From contig CAZPNW010000118.1 of assembly GCA_964588175.1 (NCBI GenBank), forward strand, positions 1 through 30,330: a DNA stretch of 30,330 nucleotides, read 5' to 3'. Source of the stretch: JBAZTA01 sp964588175. GTDB lineage: Bacteria > Omnitrophota > Gorgyraeia > Gygaellales > Profunditerraquicolaceae. Below are positions 7,767-17,500 of the stretch, piece by piece; positions within the stretch are counted from its first letter, which is position 1; each line of letters begins with the position of its first letter. Position numbers and translations under genes: made by a program. The notes below the pieces were generated by a model that had not been told where the DNA came from, did no database searches, and saw only the letters and a list, made by a program, of their open reading frames with translations.

Positions 7767-8264
7767 TTAGATATTACGCGTAATACTCAATTCCTTGAGC
7801 AAAGATTTTTCCCGTTTACGCATCACGGCCCTGTCTTTCGCGCAAAGGTCATCGTATCCCAATATATGCAAGATACCATGAATAACATAAAGATACAATT
7901 CATATAAAACAGAGGTCTTAAAAACCGCTGCTTGAGAAACTGCCCTGCCTGTAGAAATAAAAATATCAGCCAGGATATGATCCCGGGAGCCAGAATCAAA
8001 GGCGATCACGTCAGTAGGACGATCCTCCCCCAGATACCGCAGGTTCAATTCCCGGATTTTCTTATCGGTGACAAAGAAAAAAGATAACGCGGCCTTTTCA
8101 TAAACACCTTCTTTCCGAAAGACCTTAAAAGCCGTTTCTTTTATTTTTCCGTGATCCACGGGGATTGATCTTTGAAGATTCTTGATGGTAATCGTAAGGT
8201 TTAAAGGATTGTTTTTTTCTGCCGGAAGGATCCCTTGTTTACGTGCGCGGCTCTTGTTTTTCAT
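7767..8264 (-). CDS. ybeY: YbeY endoribonuclease / 16S rRNA maturation factor
   Basis: 165 aa. YbeY is a single-strand endoribonuclease needed for 16S rRNA 3'-end maturation and ribosome quality control. Conserved features are LNLRYLGEDRPTDVIAFD (73-90), GDI-like LADIFIS, and the metal motif HGILHILGYDD (129-139). The usual motif is HGxLHLxGYDH, so the third His is Asp139 here; His129 and His133 are kept. The ATG at 8264 overlaps the 3' end of the upstream HD gene by 26 bases, which implies coupled translation. The N-terminus carries about 20 basic residues more than typical YbeY, and no alternative downstream start was found. The order phoH, pgpH, ybeY is widely conserved. Confidence 0.93.
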   Translation of the reverse strand: MKNKSRARKQGILPAEKNNPLNLTITIKNLQRSIPVDHGKIKETAFKVFRKEGVYEKAALSFFFVTDKKIRELNLRYLGEDRPTDVIAFDSGSRDHILADIFISTGRAVSQAAVFKTSVLYELYLYVIHGILHILGYDDLCAKDRAVMRKREKSLLKELSITRNI

Positions 8265-9630
8265 CAGGATAATTGATACGGGTATGATAAATACCGCTTA
8301 AAATACGGATAAATACCGAAGCGATTCTTTCTAAGTCCTTGAGCGTCAAGTCACATTCATCGAATTGTCCGTCGATAAACTTATTATTGATGATCTTATG
8401 GACCATATCTTTGACGGTGTCGTTTGCGGGGTCTTTGAGCGTGCGCATCGCCGCTTCCACTGAATCTGCCAGCATGACTATGGCGATCTCTTTGGTATTC
8501 GGCTTGGGGCCCGGATAACGAAAACCTTCCTCGGCTACTTCCTGGTCTTCTTCCACATTTTCCAAAGCCCGCCGGTAAAAGTAATACACCAGGCTATTGC
8601 CGTGGTGAGAAAGGATAAAATCGATCAACCGGGGATTCAAGCGGTACTTCTGAGCCATCTCAACTCCGTCTTTCACATGGTTCATGATCACTAATTTACT
8701 CATAGACGGCGATAACATATCATGCTTATTACCCGTTAAACTCTGGTTTTCGCTGAAATATTCCGGCTTCTGCAATTTACCGACATCATGGTAATACGCG
8801 CCGATCCGCGCCAGAAGCGCGTTAGCTCCGACGACGGTACAGGCTGCTTCAGAAAGATTTCCCACGATCAGGCTATGGTGGTAGGTACCGGGAGCCTCCA
8901 GCATCAAACGATTTAACAGCGGATGGTTAAAATCCGCCAGCTCTAAAAGGCTGATATTGGTGATCGTGCCGAAAAGGTATTCAAAGATCGGCAAGATACC
9001 AAGCACGATAATACCGCAGGAAAACCCGTTCAAGGACAGGATCAAATACCGTTTGAAATCAAAAAAATAAAAATTATCGACAAAAAATAACGTAACTAAC
9101 TGCACAAGCCCCACAATAAAACCCGCGCGCAGGATCGTAACGCGTTTGCGGGCGCCATAAACCAGCAAACTCGATGACATGCCGCTGATAAGAAAGAGCG
9201 CTCCCAAATAGAAATTATTCCCCGCGAGGACAGCAACGGTAAGAGCAGTTGCTGCCGTCAATAACAAAGCAATTATTAATTCATTAAAAAGGATCGTCGC
9301 CAGCATAGGGACCGCGCAAAAAGGCACATAAAAAACCGAAACCCCCTGCTGGAGCATAATATAGCTGGCAACAAAGATCAGCACAAAAAGAAAGGTCAAA
9401 TTGATCAGTTTGTAGGTAGCCTGATCAATATCGGGATACAATACCCTGAGGTAAATAACAATAAGCAACAGCAAAAACGGCAGGATCAAATCGATCTGCA
9501 GGATATGACAGAGATAAAATCCCGCGAAAACCCCCAGACAATACCAGATAATGTTACGCAGAGATGTTGAGATCCCCAATTGATGCGTGACCAAAGAATT
9601 AAGTTTTTTTAACACGGTTTGATTTTTCAT
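8239..9630 (-). CDS. PgpH-like membrane HD phosphohydrolase (c-di-AMP phosphodiesterase family) lacking extracellular domain
   Basis: 463 aa. The N-terminal half (about 25-220) is a bundle of around seven or eight hydrophobic helices (7TM-7TMR_HD type). The C-terminal cytosolic HD domain (about 230-460) has the characteristic PgpH motifs: GTYHHSLIVGNLSEAA (248-263), AYYHDVGK (278-285), NHVKDG (317-322), SHHG (341-344), FRYPGPKPNTKE and MLADSVEAAMR. PgpH proteins hydrolyse c-di-AMP. Typical members are near 700 aa because a large 7TMR-HDED extracellular domain precedes the helices. Here it is absent, and the start overlaps the phoH stop by about 30 bases, so there is no room for it. HD metal ligands look intact. 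c-di-AMP as substrate is inferred from the family. Confidence 0.88.
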   Translation of the reverse strand: MKNQTVLKKLNSLVTHQLGISTSLRNIIWYCLGVFAGFYLCHILQIDLILPFLLLLIVIYLRVLYPDIDQATYKLINLTFLFVLIFVASYIMLQQGVSVFYVPFCAVPMLATILFNELIIALLLTAATALTVAVLAGNNFYLGALFLISGMSSSLLVYGARKRVTILRAGFIVGLVQLVTLFFVDNFYFFDFKRYLILSLNGFSCGIIVLGILPIFEYLFGTITNISLLELADFNHPLLNRLMLEAPGTYHHSLIVGNLSEAACTVVGANALLARIGAYYHDVGKLQKPEYFSENQSLTGNKHDMLSPSMSKLVIMNHVKDGVEMAQKYRLNPRLIDFILSHHGNSLVYYFYRRALENVEEDQEVAEEGFRYPGPKPNTKEIAIVMLADSVEAAMRTLKDPANDTVKDMVHKIINNKFIDGQFDECDLTLKDLERIASVFIRILSGIYHTRINYPDEKQEPRT

Positions 9631-10564
9631 ACGCTTCGATTATTTTCTGCACCAATTCATGCCTGACGACATCTGAACCGGAAAAATAGATAAAAGAGAT
9701 ACCTTCAATATTGCGCAATATATCCTGGGCCTGTAAAAGCCCGACAGGCTTTCCGTCAGGAAGGTCGCTTTGCGTAACATCGCCGGTGATCACGACCTTG
9801 GAATCAAATCCAAGACGGGTCAGGAACATTTTCATTTGCTCGGCAGTGGCATTCTGCGCTTCATCCAGGATAATAAACGCGTCGTTTAAGGTGCGCCCCC
9901 GCATATAGGCAAGCGGGGCAACCTCAATAATGCCGGTCTCGATGTATTTCTCAATACGGTCTGCTTCCATCATATCATACAGCGCGTCATATAACGGCCG
10001 CAGATACGGAGATATTTTTTCGGAGATATCTCCCGGCAAGAAACCGAGGGACTCCCCCGCTTCGATCGCCGGGCGCGTCAGGATGATCCTGCGGACATCC
10101 TGATTTTTTAATGCCTCGACGGCGGAAGACATAGCCAAATACGTCTTGCCGGTACCCGCAGGGCCGATACCAAAGACAATATCGTTCTTTTTGATCGCCT
10201 CGACATATTCACGCTGCCCCTTGGTCTTAGGCTCGATCTGCTTGACCTTGGACTTGCGTAAAAATGCCAGCGGCACATCCTGGATATCAACAGGAGAGGA
10301 TTTCTTTTGAGAAAAATCATTGATCAAATAATGAACATCAAAAGCGCTGATCCCTTCTTCTCCCTGCCGCAGGCGGGTAATGATGTGCTCGATGATACCC
10401 GCGGCCTTGTTCACATTAGACTGTGTGCCGCTTACTTTAAGATGCTCACCCCTCAAATGGACCTTGACATGGAAACGCTTCTCAATGGTCTTGATATGCT
10501 CGTCACGCGGCCCGAGCAGTAATTGAGCTTCACGGGTAGTTTGCAGAACAATAGTTTTATCCAT
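9599..10564 (-). CDS. phoH: PhoH family ATPase
   Basis: 321 aa from the ATG at 10564. An N-terminal KH-like domain (about 5-65, LLLGPRDEHIKTIEKRFHV) is followed by a P-loop domain with Walker A GPAGTGKT (134-141), LTRPAIEAGESLGFLPGD, and Walker B FIILDEAQN (about 230-238). TGDVTQSDLP resembles the helicase sensor motif. PhoH proteins are cytosolic NTPases/predicted RNA helicases linked to YbeY and RNA metabolism; the biochemical role is poorly defined. An in-frame TTG two codons upstream (10570) is a possible alternative start; GGGCGG precedes it. The gene follows the LysM lipoprotein gene by about 22 bases and overlaps the HD gene downstream. Confidence 0.94.
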   Translation of the reverse strand: MDKTIVLQTTREAQLLLGPRDEHIKTIEKRFHVKVHLRGEHLKVSGTQSNVNKAAGIIEHIITRLRQGEEGISAFDVHYLINDFSQKKSSPVDIQDVPLAFLRKSKVKQIEPKTKGQREYVEAIKKNDIVFGIGPAGTGKTYLAMSSAVEALKNQDVRRIILTRPAIEAGESLGFLPGDISEKISPYLRPLYDALYDMMEADRIEKYIETGIIEVAPLAYMRGRTLNDAFIILDEAQNATAEQMKMFLTRLGFDSKVVITGDVTQSDLPDGKPVGLLQAQDILRNIEGISFIYFSGSDVVRHELVQKIIEAYEKSNRVKKT

Positions 10565-10586
10565 AATCAACCGCCCAAAACAAACC

Positions 10587-11129
10587 TTATTTTATTTTCT
10601 CTTTTGTTCCCGGTAATCTTTCAACCGGGATATTGATCGTTTTACCGGGATAAATATTATTTGGGGTCTTCAGCACATTTTTATTCGCTTCAAATATCTT
10701 CATCCATTTTTTGGTAGTCCCGAAGAATTTATTTGAGATCTTCTGAAGCGTATCCCCCTTCTGCACCGTGTATGTTTCATACGTAACTGCCCCCTGCGGC
10801 TGGTTCATCATTCCCTGGGCTGAACTTTCCCCGGCCGGAGTAACTGTTTCAGGGGACTGTTCAGGAAGAGAAGCTTTTTTCACCGGACGCCTGACGCGCT
10901 CAAATTTTAACGGGGAATGCAGCTCTATTTCAACCACCCGCGTCGGACGGGTTGTTTTTCTTTCAATAACTTCATCCGCGGGGGGTTTACCCATTAAATA
11001 CCCCCGGTTACCGGCATTCAAATCCTGGTCAACCCGGTCTTTGTTAACCGGATAGGTCCTGACAACACACCCTGAGAATAATAACGCTGAACAGGCGACA
11101 GAGAGCGTTGCGGCGAAAACTTTTTTCAT
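10587..11129 (-). CDS. LysM-domain lipoprotein
   Basis: 180 aa. The N-terminal signal peptide MKKVFAATLSVACSALLFSG ends in lipobox FSGC (Cys21), so it should be lipid-anchored in the envelope. A low-complexity, Pro/Arg/Lys-rich linker (about 50-115) leads to one LysM domain (about 118-170; YTVQKGDTLQKISNKFFGT ... NIYPGKTINIP), which binds peptidoglycan glycans. The N-terminal part (DQDLNAGNRGYLMGKP) has no domain I recognise. It lies just before phoH in the same direction, perhaps only by position. Start choice is supported by a strong ribosome-binding site, AAGGAGGAAGAA-ATG. Confidence 0.87.
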   Translation of the reverse strand: MKKVFAATLSVACSALLFSGCVVRTYPVNKDRVDQDLNAGNRGYLMGKPPADEVIERKTTRPTRVVEIELHSPLKFERVRRPVKKASLPEQSPETVTPAGESSAQGMMNQPQGAVTYETYTVQKGDTLQKISNKFFGTTKKWMKIFEANKNVLKTPNNIYPGKTINIPVERLPGTKEKIK

Positions 11130-11142
11130 TTCTTCCTCCTTG
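11130..11142 (-). promoter_or_regulatory. Strong Shine-Dalgarno of the LysM lipoprotein gene
   Basis: Read on the minus strand the bases before the ATG are AAGGAGGAAGAA, a near-perfect anti-16S match at normal spacing. It fixes the start and shows that this organism does use Shine-Dalgarno initiation. Confidence 0.85.
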
Positions 11143-11175
11143 GTAACGTAAACGAATTATTAAAAGTTAATTTAA

Positions 11176-11322
11176 AAGATTGCTTCGCCCCTTTGGGGCT
11201 CGCAATGACACAGGTAAACTTGCTCACAATAAAACGAAATAATGACCATAACGATACTCGCCTATTGTGTCATTGCGAGGAGCCCGCCGAAGCTTTTGTG
11301 GCGGGCGACGACGCAATCTTTT
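11176..11322. repeat. Inverted pair of GTCATTGCGAG palindromic elements
   Basis: The left element (11176-11212) runs from AAGATTGCTTCG to CGCAATGACACA. The right one (11267-11322) runs from TGTGTCATTGCGAGG to GACGCAATCTTTT. They are in opposite orientation around a 54-base unique centre. Each element has complementary ends of its own, and the pair could also form one long hairpin. This is a REP/MITE-like repeat of a kind seen between genes in many bacteria. It occupies the gap between aspS and the LysM gene. Confidence 0.75.
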
Positions 11323-11330
11323 TAAAACAA

Positions 11331-12722
<1,392 letters not shown>

Positions 12723-12739
12723 GATACCGTCTCCACTCT

Positions 12740-14011
12740 TTAGATCAATTCTTTCAATAACTCAACGATACGATCAAGAGATACCTCTTTTTGCTCACCC
12801 AGCGCCATATCTTTCATCATGACCGTGTTCTTTTGCAATTCATTATCACCCAGGATCAAAACGTATTTTGCCTTCAGGTCATCGGCCTTACGCATCGCAG
12901 CTTTAACCGATTTATTCTCGAAATCGGTGTCCGCAGGTATCCCCGCGTCCCGTAAGCGTTGCAATAATAAAAACCCCCGCGATCGAGCCTGTTCTCCTAA
13001 CGTGATCAAATACGCCAATTTCTGGCGTGTTGCTTCATCCTGAGCCGGCGCAACCAACAAAAGCCGCTCAATACCAAAGGCAAACCCGATAGCGCCACTG
13101 GCCTCTCCTCCTAGATCACCGATCAGATTATCATACCGGCCTCCGGCGCCAAGGGCATTCTGCTGGCCCCCCAGGCTGCCATGAATGATCTCAAATACCG
13201 TGCGCGTGTAATAATCTAATCCGCGAACCAGATAATAAGAAAGTTCATACTTTATCTTTAAATTGTCAAGGCCGGCTTTTACTTTCTCAAAATGCTCAGA
13301 ACATTCCTGGCAAAGATGTTTATTACTGATCCCTAATTCATTCACCATGTCCTGACAAGCTTGGTTCTTACAATCCAAGATACGTAACACATTACGATTA
13401 AAACGATTATTACAATCAGGACAAAGTTTCCCAAGTTTATCTTGCAAGCCTTCCCGTAAAAGAGCGGCTAATTTTTTCTTATCTTCAGGACACCCTAAGC
13501 TATTAACAACAATAGTATAATCTTTTATGCCTAATTTCTTAAGTAATGCGTCAGCCAATGCTATAACTTCAATATCAGCAGCCACATCCTGAGAGCCGAT
13601 CACTTCACAACCTAATTGATGAAACTGCCGCAGCCTTCCTTTTTGGGGCCGTTCCATACGGAACATAGGGCCAAGGTAATAAAACTTGGCAAAACGGGTT
13701 ACCTTATCCAGGTTATTTTCAATATAGGCGCGGACAATAGAAGCAGTCGCTTCAGGGCGAAGCGCGTAAACATCTCCCCCGCCTGCAGTTTGATCAAGGG
13801 AAGAAGAATGTATCAAAAACATTTGCTTCTGAACTATTTCTGTGGCTTCCCCTAAAGAACGGTTGAACAAAACTGCGTCTTCTACTAAAGGAGGCCTGAT
13901 CTCTTTGTAGTTATAAACAGAGAAAATAGCCCTGCTGGTCTCTTCTAATTTTTGCCAATGAAATACCTGGTCAGGTAGGATATCTTTTGTCCCAGGGACT
14001 CTTTTAAACAT
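12740..14011 (-). CDS. hisS: Histidyl-tRNA synthetase
   Basis: 423 aa class II synthetase, normal length. Seen: FKRVPGTKDILPD at the N-terminus; LRPEATASIVRAYIE; motif 2 FYYLGPMFRMERPQKGRLRQFHQLGCEVIG; the histidine signature LVRGLDYYTRTVFEI; GAGGRYDNLI; motif 3 AIGFAFGIERLLL; and the C-terminal anticodon-binding domain. A central Cys cluster (CPDC ... CKNQAC ... CQEC) in the insertion region looks capable of binding zinc. The ATG at 14011 gives the canonical MFKRVPGTKD start. An upstream in-frame ATG at 14053 adds 14 residues and is a fair alternative, because neither start has a strong Shine-Dalgarno. Likely transcribed with HU and aspS from the promoter near 14510-14537. Confidence 0.95.
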   Translation of the reverse strand: MFKRVPGTKDILPDQVFHWQKLEETSRAIFSVYNYKEIRPPLVEDAVLFNRSLGEATEIVQKQMFLIHSSSLDQTAGGGDVYALRPEATASIVRAYIENNLDKVTRFAKFYYLGPMFRMERPQKGRLRQFHQLGCEVIGSQDVAADIEVIALADALLKKLGIKDYTIVVNSLGCPEDKKKLAALLREGLQDKLGKLCPDCNNRFNRNVLRILDCKNQACQDMVNELGISNKHLCQECSEHFEKVKAGLDNLKIKYELSYYLVRGLDYYTRTVFEIIHGSLGGQQNALGAGGRYDNLIGDLGGEASGAIGFAFGIERLLLVAPAQDEATRQKLAYLITLGEQARSRGFLLLQRLRDAGIPADTDFENKSVKAAMRKADDLKAKYVLILGDNELQKNTVMMKDMALGEQKEVSLDRIVELLKELI

Positions 14012-14149
14012 GTGGATTGCGTAAAAACGTTGTGGAACAACACAAGAACTCATTGCCGTCTTTCTCGATACCCTCTATTTTCTGAGTTTAAAAAGCAATA
14101 GATCGGCCTCAAAATTAACGTAAGTTCCCGTTATTCCTTATGTTAAATC

Positions 14150-14422
14150 TTATTTGACCTTTTGTTTCATTTCTAAACCAGACTTAAACACAACTACTTT
14201 TCTGGGAGGAACAGGCACAACTTGTCCGGTCCGAGGGTTTCTTCCTGTGCGGCTTTTTCTTTCTTTGATCTTGAAAACTCCAAAATTACGCAGTTCGATC
14301 TTCTCTCCCCTAACCAATGCTTCGACGATACAATCAAATGTTTTCTGCACTACTCTTTTAACATCCGTCTGTTTCAAATTCGTTTCATCAGACACTTTTA
14401 AAATAATATCTTTTTTCGTCAT
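14150..14422 (-). CDS. HU/IHF-family DNA-binding protein
   Basis: 90 aa small basic nucleoid protein that binds and bends DNA as a dimer. It begins MTKKDIILKVSDETNLKQTD. The conserved GEKIELRNFGVFKIKERKSR segment leads into RTGRNPRTGQVVPVPPRK, the beta-arm with the DNA-intercalating Pro, followed by VVFKSGLEMKQKVK. The ATG at 14422 is placed behind a perfect AAGGAGGTGATTG; a TTG one codon earlier is less likely. It is the first gene after a clear promoter and precedes hisS and aspS. HU and IHF subunits cannot be told apart with confidence by eye. Confidence 0.93.
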   Translation of the reverse strand: MTKKDIILKVSDETNLKQTDVKRVVQKTFDCIVEALVRGEKIELRNFGVFKIKERKSRTGRNPRTGQVVPVPPRKVVVFKSGLEMKQKVK

Positions 14423-14436
14423 CAATCACCTCCTTA
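14423..14436 (-). promoter_or_regulatory. Strong Shine-Dalgarno of the HU gene
   Basis: Minus-strand AAGGAGGTGATTG immediately precedes the ATG. AAGGAGGTGAT matches the 16S 3' end over its full length, as expected for an abundant protein. Confidence 0.85.
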
Positions 14437-14508
14437 ATAGGTTTTGTTTACTTATGCTCAAGAAAAATCTACTCGCAACTATAATATCATCAAAATGTTA
14501 CGAATTAA

Positions 14509-14537
14509 AATATACCACAAAAACAGGATTTGGTCAA
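14509..14537 (-). promoter_or_regulatory. Sigma-70-type promoter of HU-hisS-aspS
   Basis: Minus strand: -35 TTGACC (14532-14537), 17-bp spacer, -10 TATATT (14509-14514) preceded by TGG (extended -10). The leader to the HU ATG is about 80 bases. It lies directly downstream of the dnaE stop, with no terminator between them. Confidence 0.8.
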
Positions 14538-14560
14538 CAAAAAAGATTAGATTATTGCAT

Positions 14561-17500
14561 TTAAAGCGCTACGGCGAGTTTTTCGGCTCCCAGCAGATCT
14601 TCGATATCCATGATCAAATTCTCTGAAGGCGCAACAAACAAGTTTTCTCCCACCAATAACTGTATCCGGGACTTGACAGGCGTGTCTAAATGCAGGTATA
14701 CCGGCGTTTTACCGGGAGAAGCAGCCAACAATTGTTTGAGGCTCTCAAAAAGGTTATCTCTGATGCCGGAAATATTAATATTTAACGCGGTGATCGACTT
14801 ATATATCTCATCTATTGGAAACAAATCATTTACAATAATTTTCGGGGACTCTTCCTTCAAATTTACTTTACCAGTCACCAATACAACACTGTTAGGCTGA
14901 ATATACCGGGATACCTTTTGAAAGGCGCTCGGAAAAACAAGCACTTCAACCGCGGCGTGAAGATCTTCCACTTTCAATATAGCCATCTTTTCCTGCTTTT
15001 GACGGGTTATCGTATGCTTGATCTTGGCGATCAAACCGACAATTTTAACGGTATCCTGGTCCTTATGCTTTATCAGATCACTGATCACTGAAGAAGTAAA
15101 ACGGTTCAAAACCCGGGAATATCGCGCTAAAGGATGCCCGGTAACATAAAAGCCGAGCATGTCTTTTTCAAAAGACAATAACTGTGTTTCTGACCACTCT
15201 TTAATGGATACCTCATCTACAAAATCATTCTTAAAAACATGCTGATCATCTGCATCCTGGCTGCCGTCGAAAAATGACAACTGCCCCTTCATCCGGTCTT
15301 TCTGTGTGCGGGAAGTAAACTCCATTATCTTATCTAAAGAAGCGAACATCTGCGCGCGAGCCATCCCGAACGAATCAAATGCCCCGCATTTAATAAGGCT
15401 TTCCAGGACTTTACGGTTCACCAGCCTCAAATCTATACGCTGACAAAGCTCAAAAAGGGACTTAAACGGCCCTGATTGATTACGGGAGAGTATGACCGAT
15501 TCAATCGCGCCGCGGCCTACATTTTTAACCGCTAAAAGGCCAAACCTGATCTTATTGCCGCCGGCGACCTTAAATAAAGCGTCGCTCTCATTGATATCAG
15601 GAGGCAAAACCTCGATCTTCATATGCTGGGCTTCAGAAACATATTCAACGATCTTATCGGTATTATCGCGTTCAGAAGTCAAAAGCGCGGTCATAAACTC
15701 AACAGGGTAATTCGCTTTAAGGTAAGCGGTCCGGTAAGAAATAATGGCATAGGCAGCGCTATGGCTGCGGTTAAAACCATATCCGGAGAAATATTCGATA
15801 TTATCGAATATCTTACTGGCAACAGATTCCTTTATGCCGTTTTTAATACAACCGGTGACAAAATTCTTCCGCTGCTGTTCCATGACCTCCGGGTTCTTCT
15901 TACTCATCGCCCGCCGCAACAGGTCGGCTTGCGCCAAAGGAAATCCCGCTAATGCCGAGGCGATCTGCATGATCTGTTCCTGATAGACCATAATTCCATA
16001 GGTATCTTTCAAAATGGGTTCCATGCTCTTATGGTCATACTTGATCGGGACCTTGTTTTTCTTGCGTTGTATAAAATCAGTGAGCATGCCTGACCCCATG
16101 GGGCCGGGGCGGTAAAGCGCCAAAAGCGCGATCAAATCTTCAAACCGCTCCGGTTCAAGCTTACGCAGAAGATCGCGCATCCCTGAAGATTCCAACTGAA
16201 AAACCCCCATCGTCTGCGCGGCGGCGAATAGTTTATACGTCGCCGGGTCATCCAGCGGCACCTGCTTCATATCGATATCTTTATGTTGTGTTTCTTTGAT
16301 CAACTTTAATGTCTGGTCAATGACCGTTAATGTCCTCAAACCCAGGAAATCGACCTTGAGGAGCCCTATTTTTTCCAGGATCGACATACCATAACCACTG
16401 GTTATCTGATCTTCCTGTGTTTTAAACAACGGCATATAATTATTCAATGGCCGGTCGGCGATAACAACACCGGCAGCATGGACGGAGGCATGGCGATTAA
16501 GGCCCTCCAGCGATAAAGCGGTATCGATCAAATTCGTTATTTGAGGATCGGTTTTATAAAGATTTTTGAGCTCCGGCTCGCTTTCGAGCGCGTCTTTGAG
16601 GGTCGTACCCGGATCGGGAGGGATTAATTTCGCGATACGGTCAACTTCGGCATAACTTATGCCCATGACCCTGCCTACATCCCTGACAACGGCGCGAGCC
16701 TGCATAGTCCCGAACGTAATGATCTGGGAAACATTTTCCTGGCCGTACTTCTTGGTCACATAATCAATGACTTCCTGCCTACGTTCATAACAAAAATCAA
16801 TATCGATATCCGGCAGCCCTTTTCTTTCGGGATTCAGGAAGCGCTCAAACAGCAAGTTGTACGTGAGCGGGTCAATATCCGTTATGCCTAAAAGATAGCT
16901 CACCAGGCTTCCCGCAGCCGAACCCCTGCCCGGGCCGACGGGTATTTTATTGCTCTTGGCATAGTGGATAAAATCCCAGACAATAAGGAAATAACTGGTA
17001 AATCCCATACTCTTAATGATCTTGAGTTCATGGGCCAATCGGTTACGTATCGCCTCGGTAACTTCCGGGTATTTTTCCTGTAACCCCTTTTTACAGAGTT
17101 CTTCCAGGAAATCTTCTTTATTCTGGCCTTCAGGAAGCGTATATTTAGGAAGGTGCACTTTTTTAAAATCAAGTTCAAGGTTGCAGCGGCGGGCGATCTC
17201 CAATGAATTAGCGACCGCCTCCGGAACATCTTTAAACCTCTCCTTCATTTCCTGGGGCGATTTAAAATAAAATTCTTCGGTCTGGAAACGCATCCGTTTA
17301 GGGTCATCGAGAGTAGTCTGGGTCTGGATACACAGGAGCGCTTCATGGCTCTTGGAATGGCTTTTTTGCAGGTAATGGACGTCATTGGTAGCCACCAGAG
17401 GAATATGCAATTCTTTGGATAACCGTACTAAACCGTCATTAACGATTTTCTGGTCCGCTATTGAATTTTCCTGAAGCTCCAGATAAAAGTTATCTTTACC

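Noticed and set aside
14054..14149. Possible T-box leader before hisS (AGAGGGTATCGAG segment)
   Set aside because: No AGGGTGGNACCGCG core, no specifier stem and no terminator hairpin; the gap is under 100 bases.
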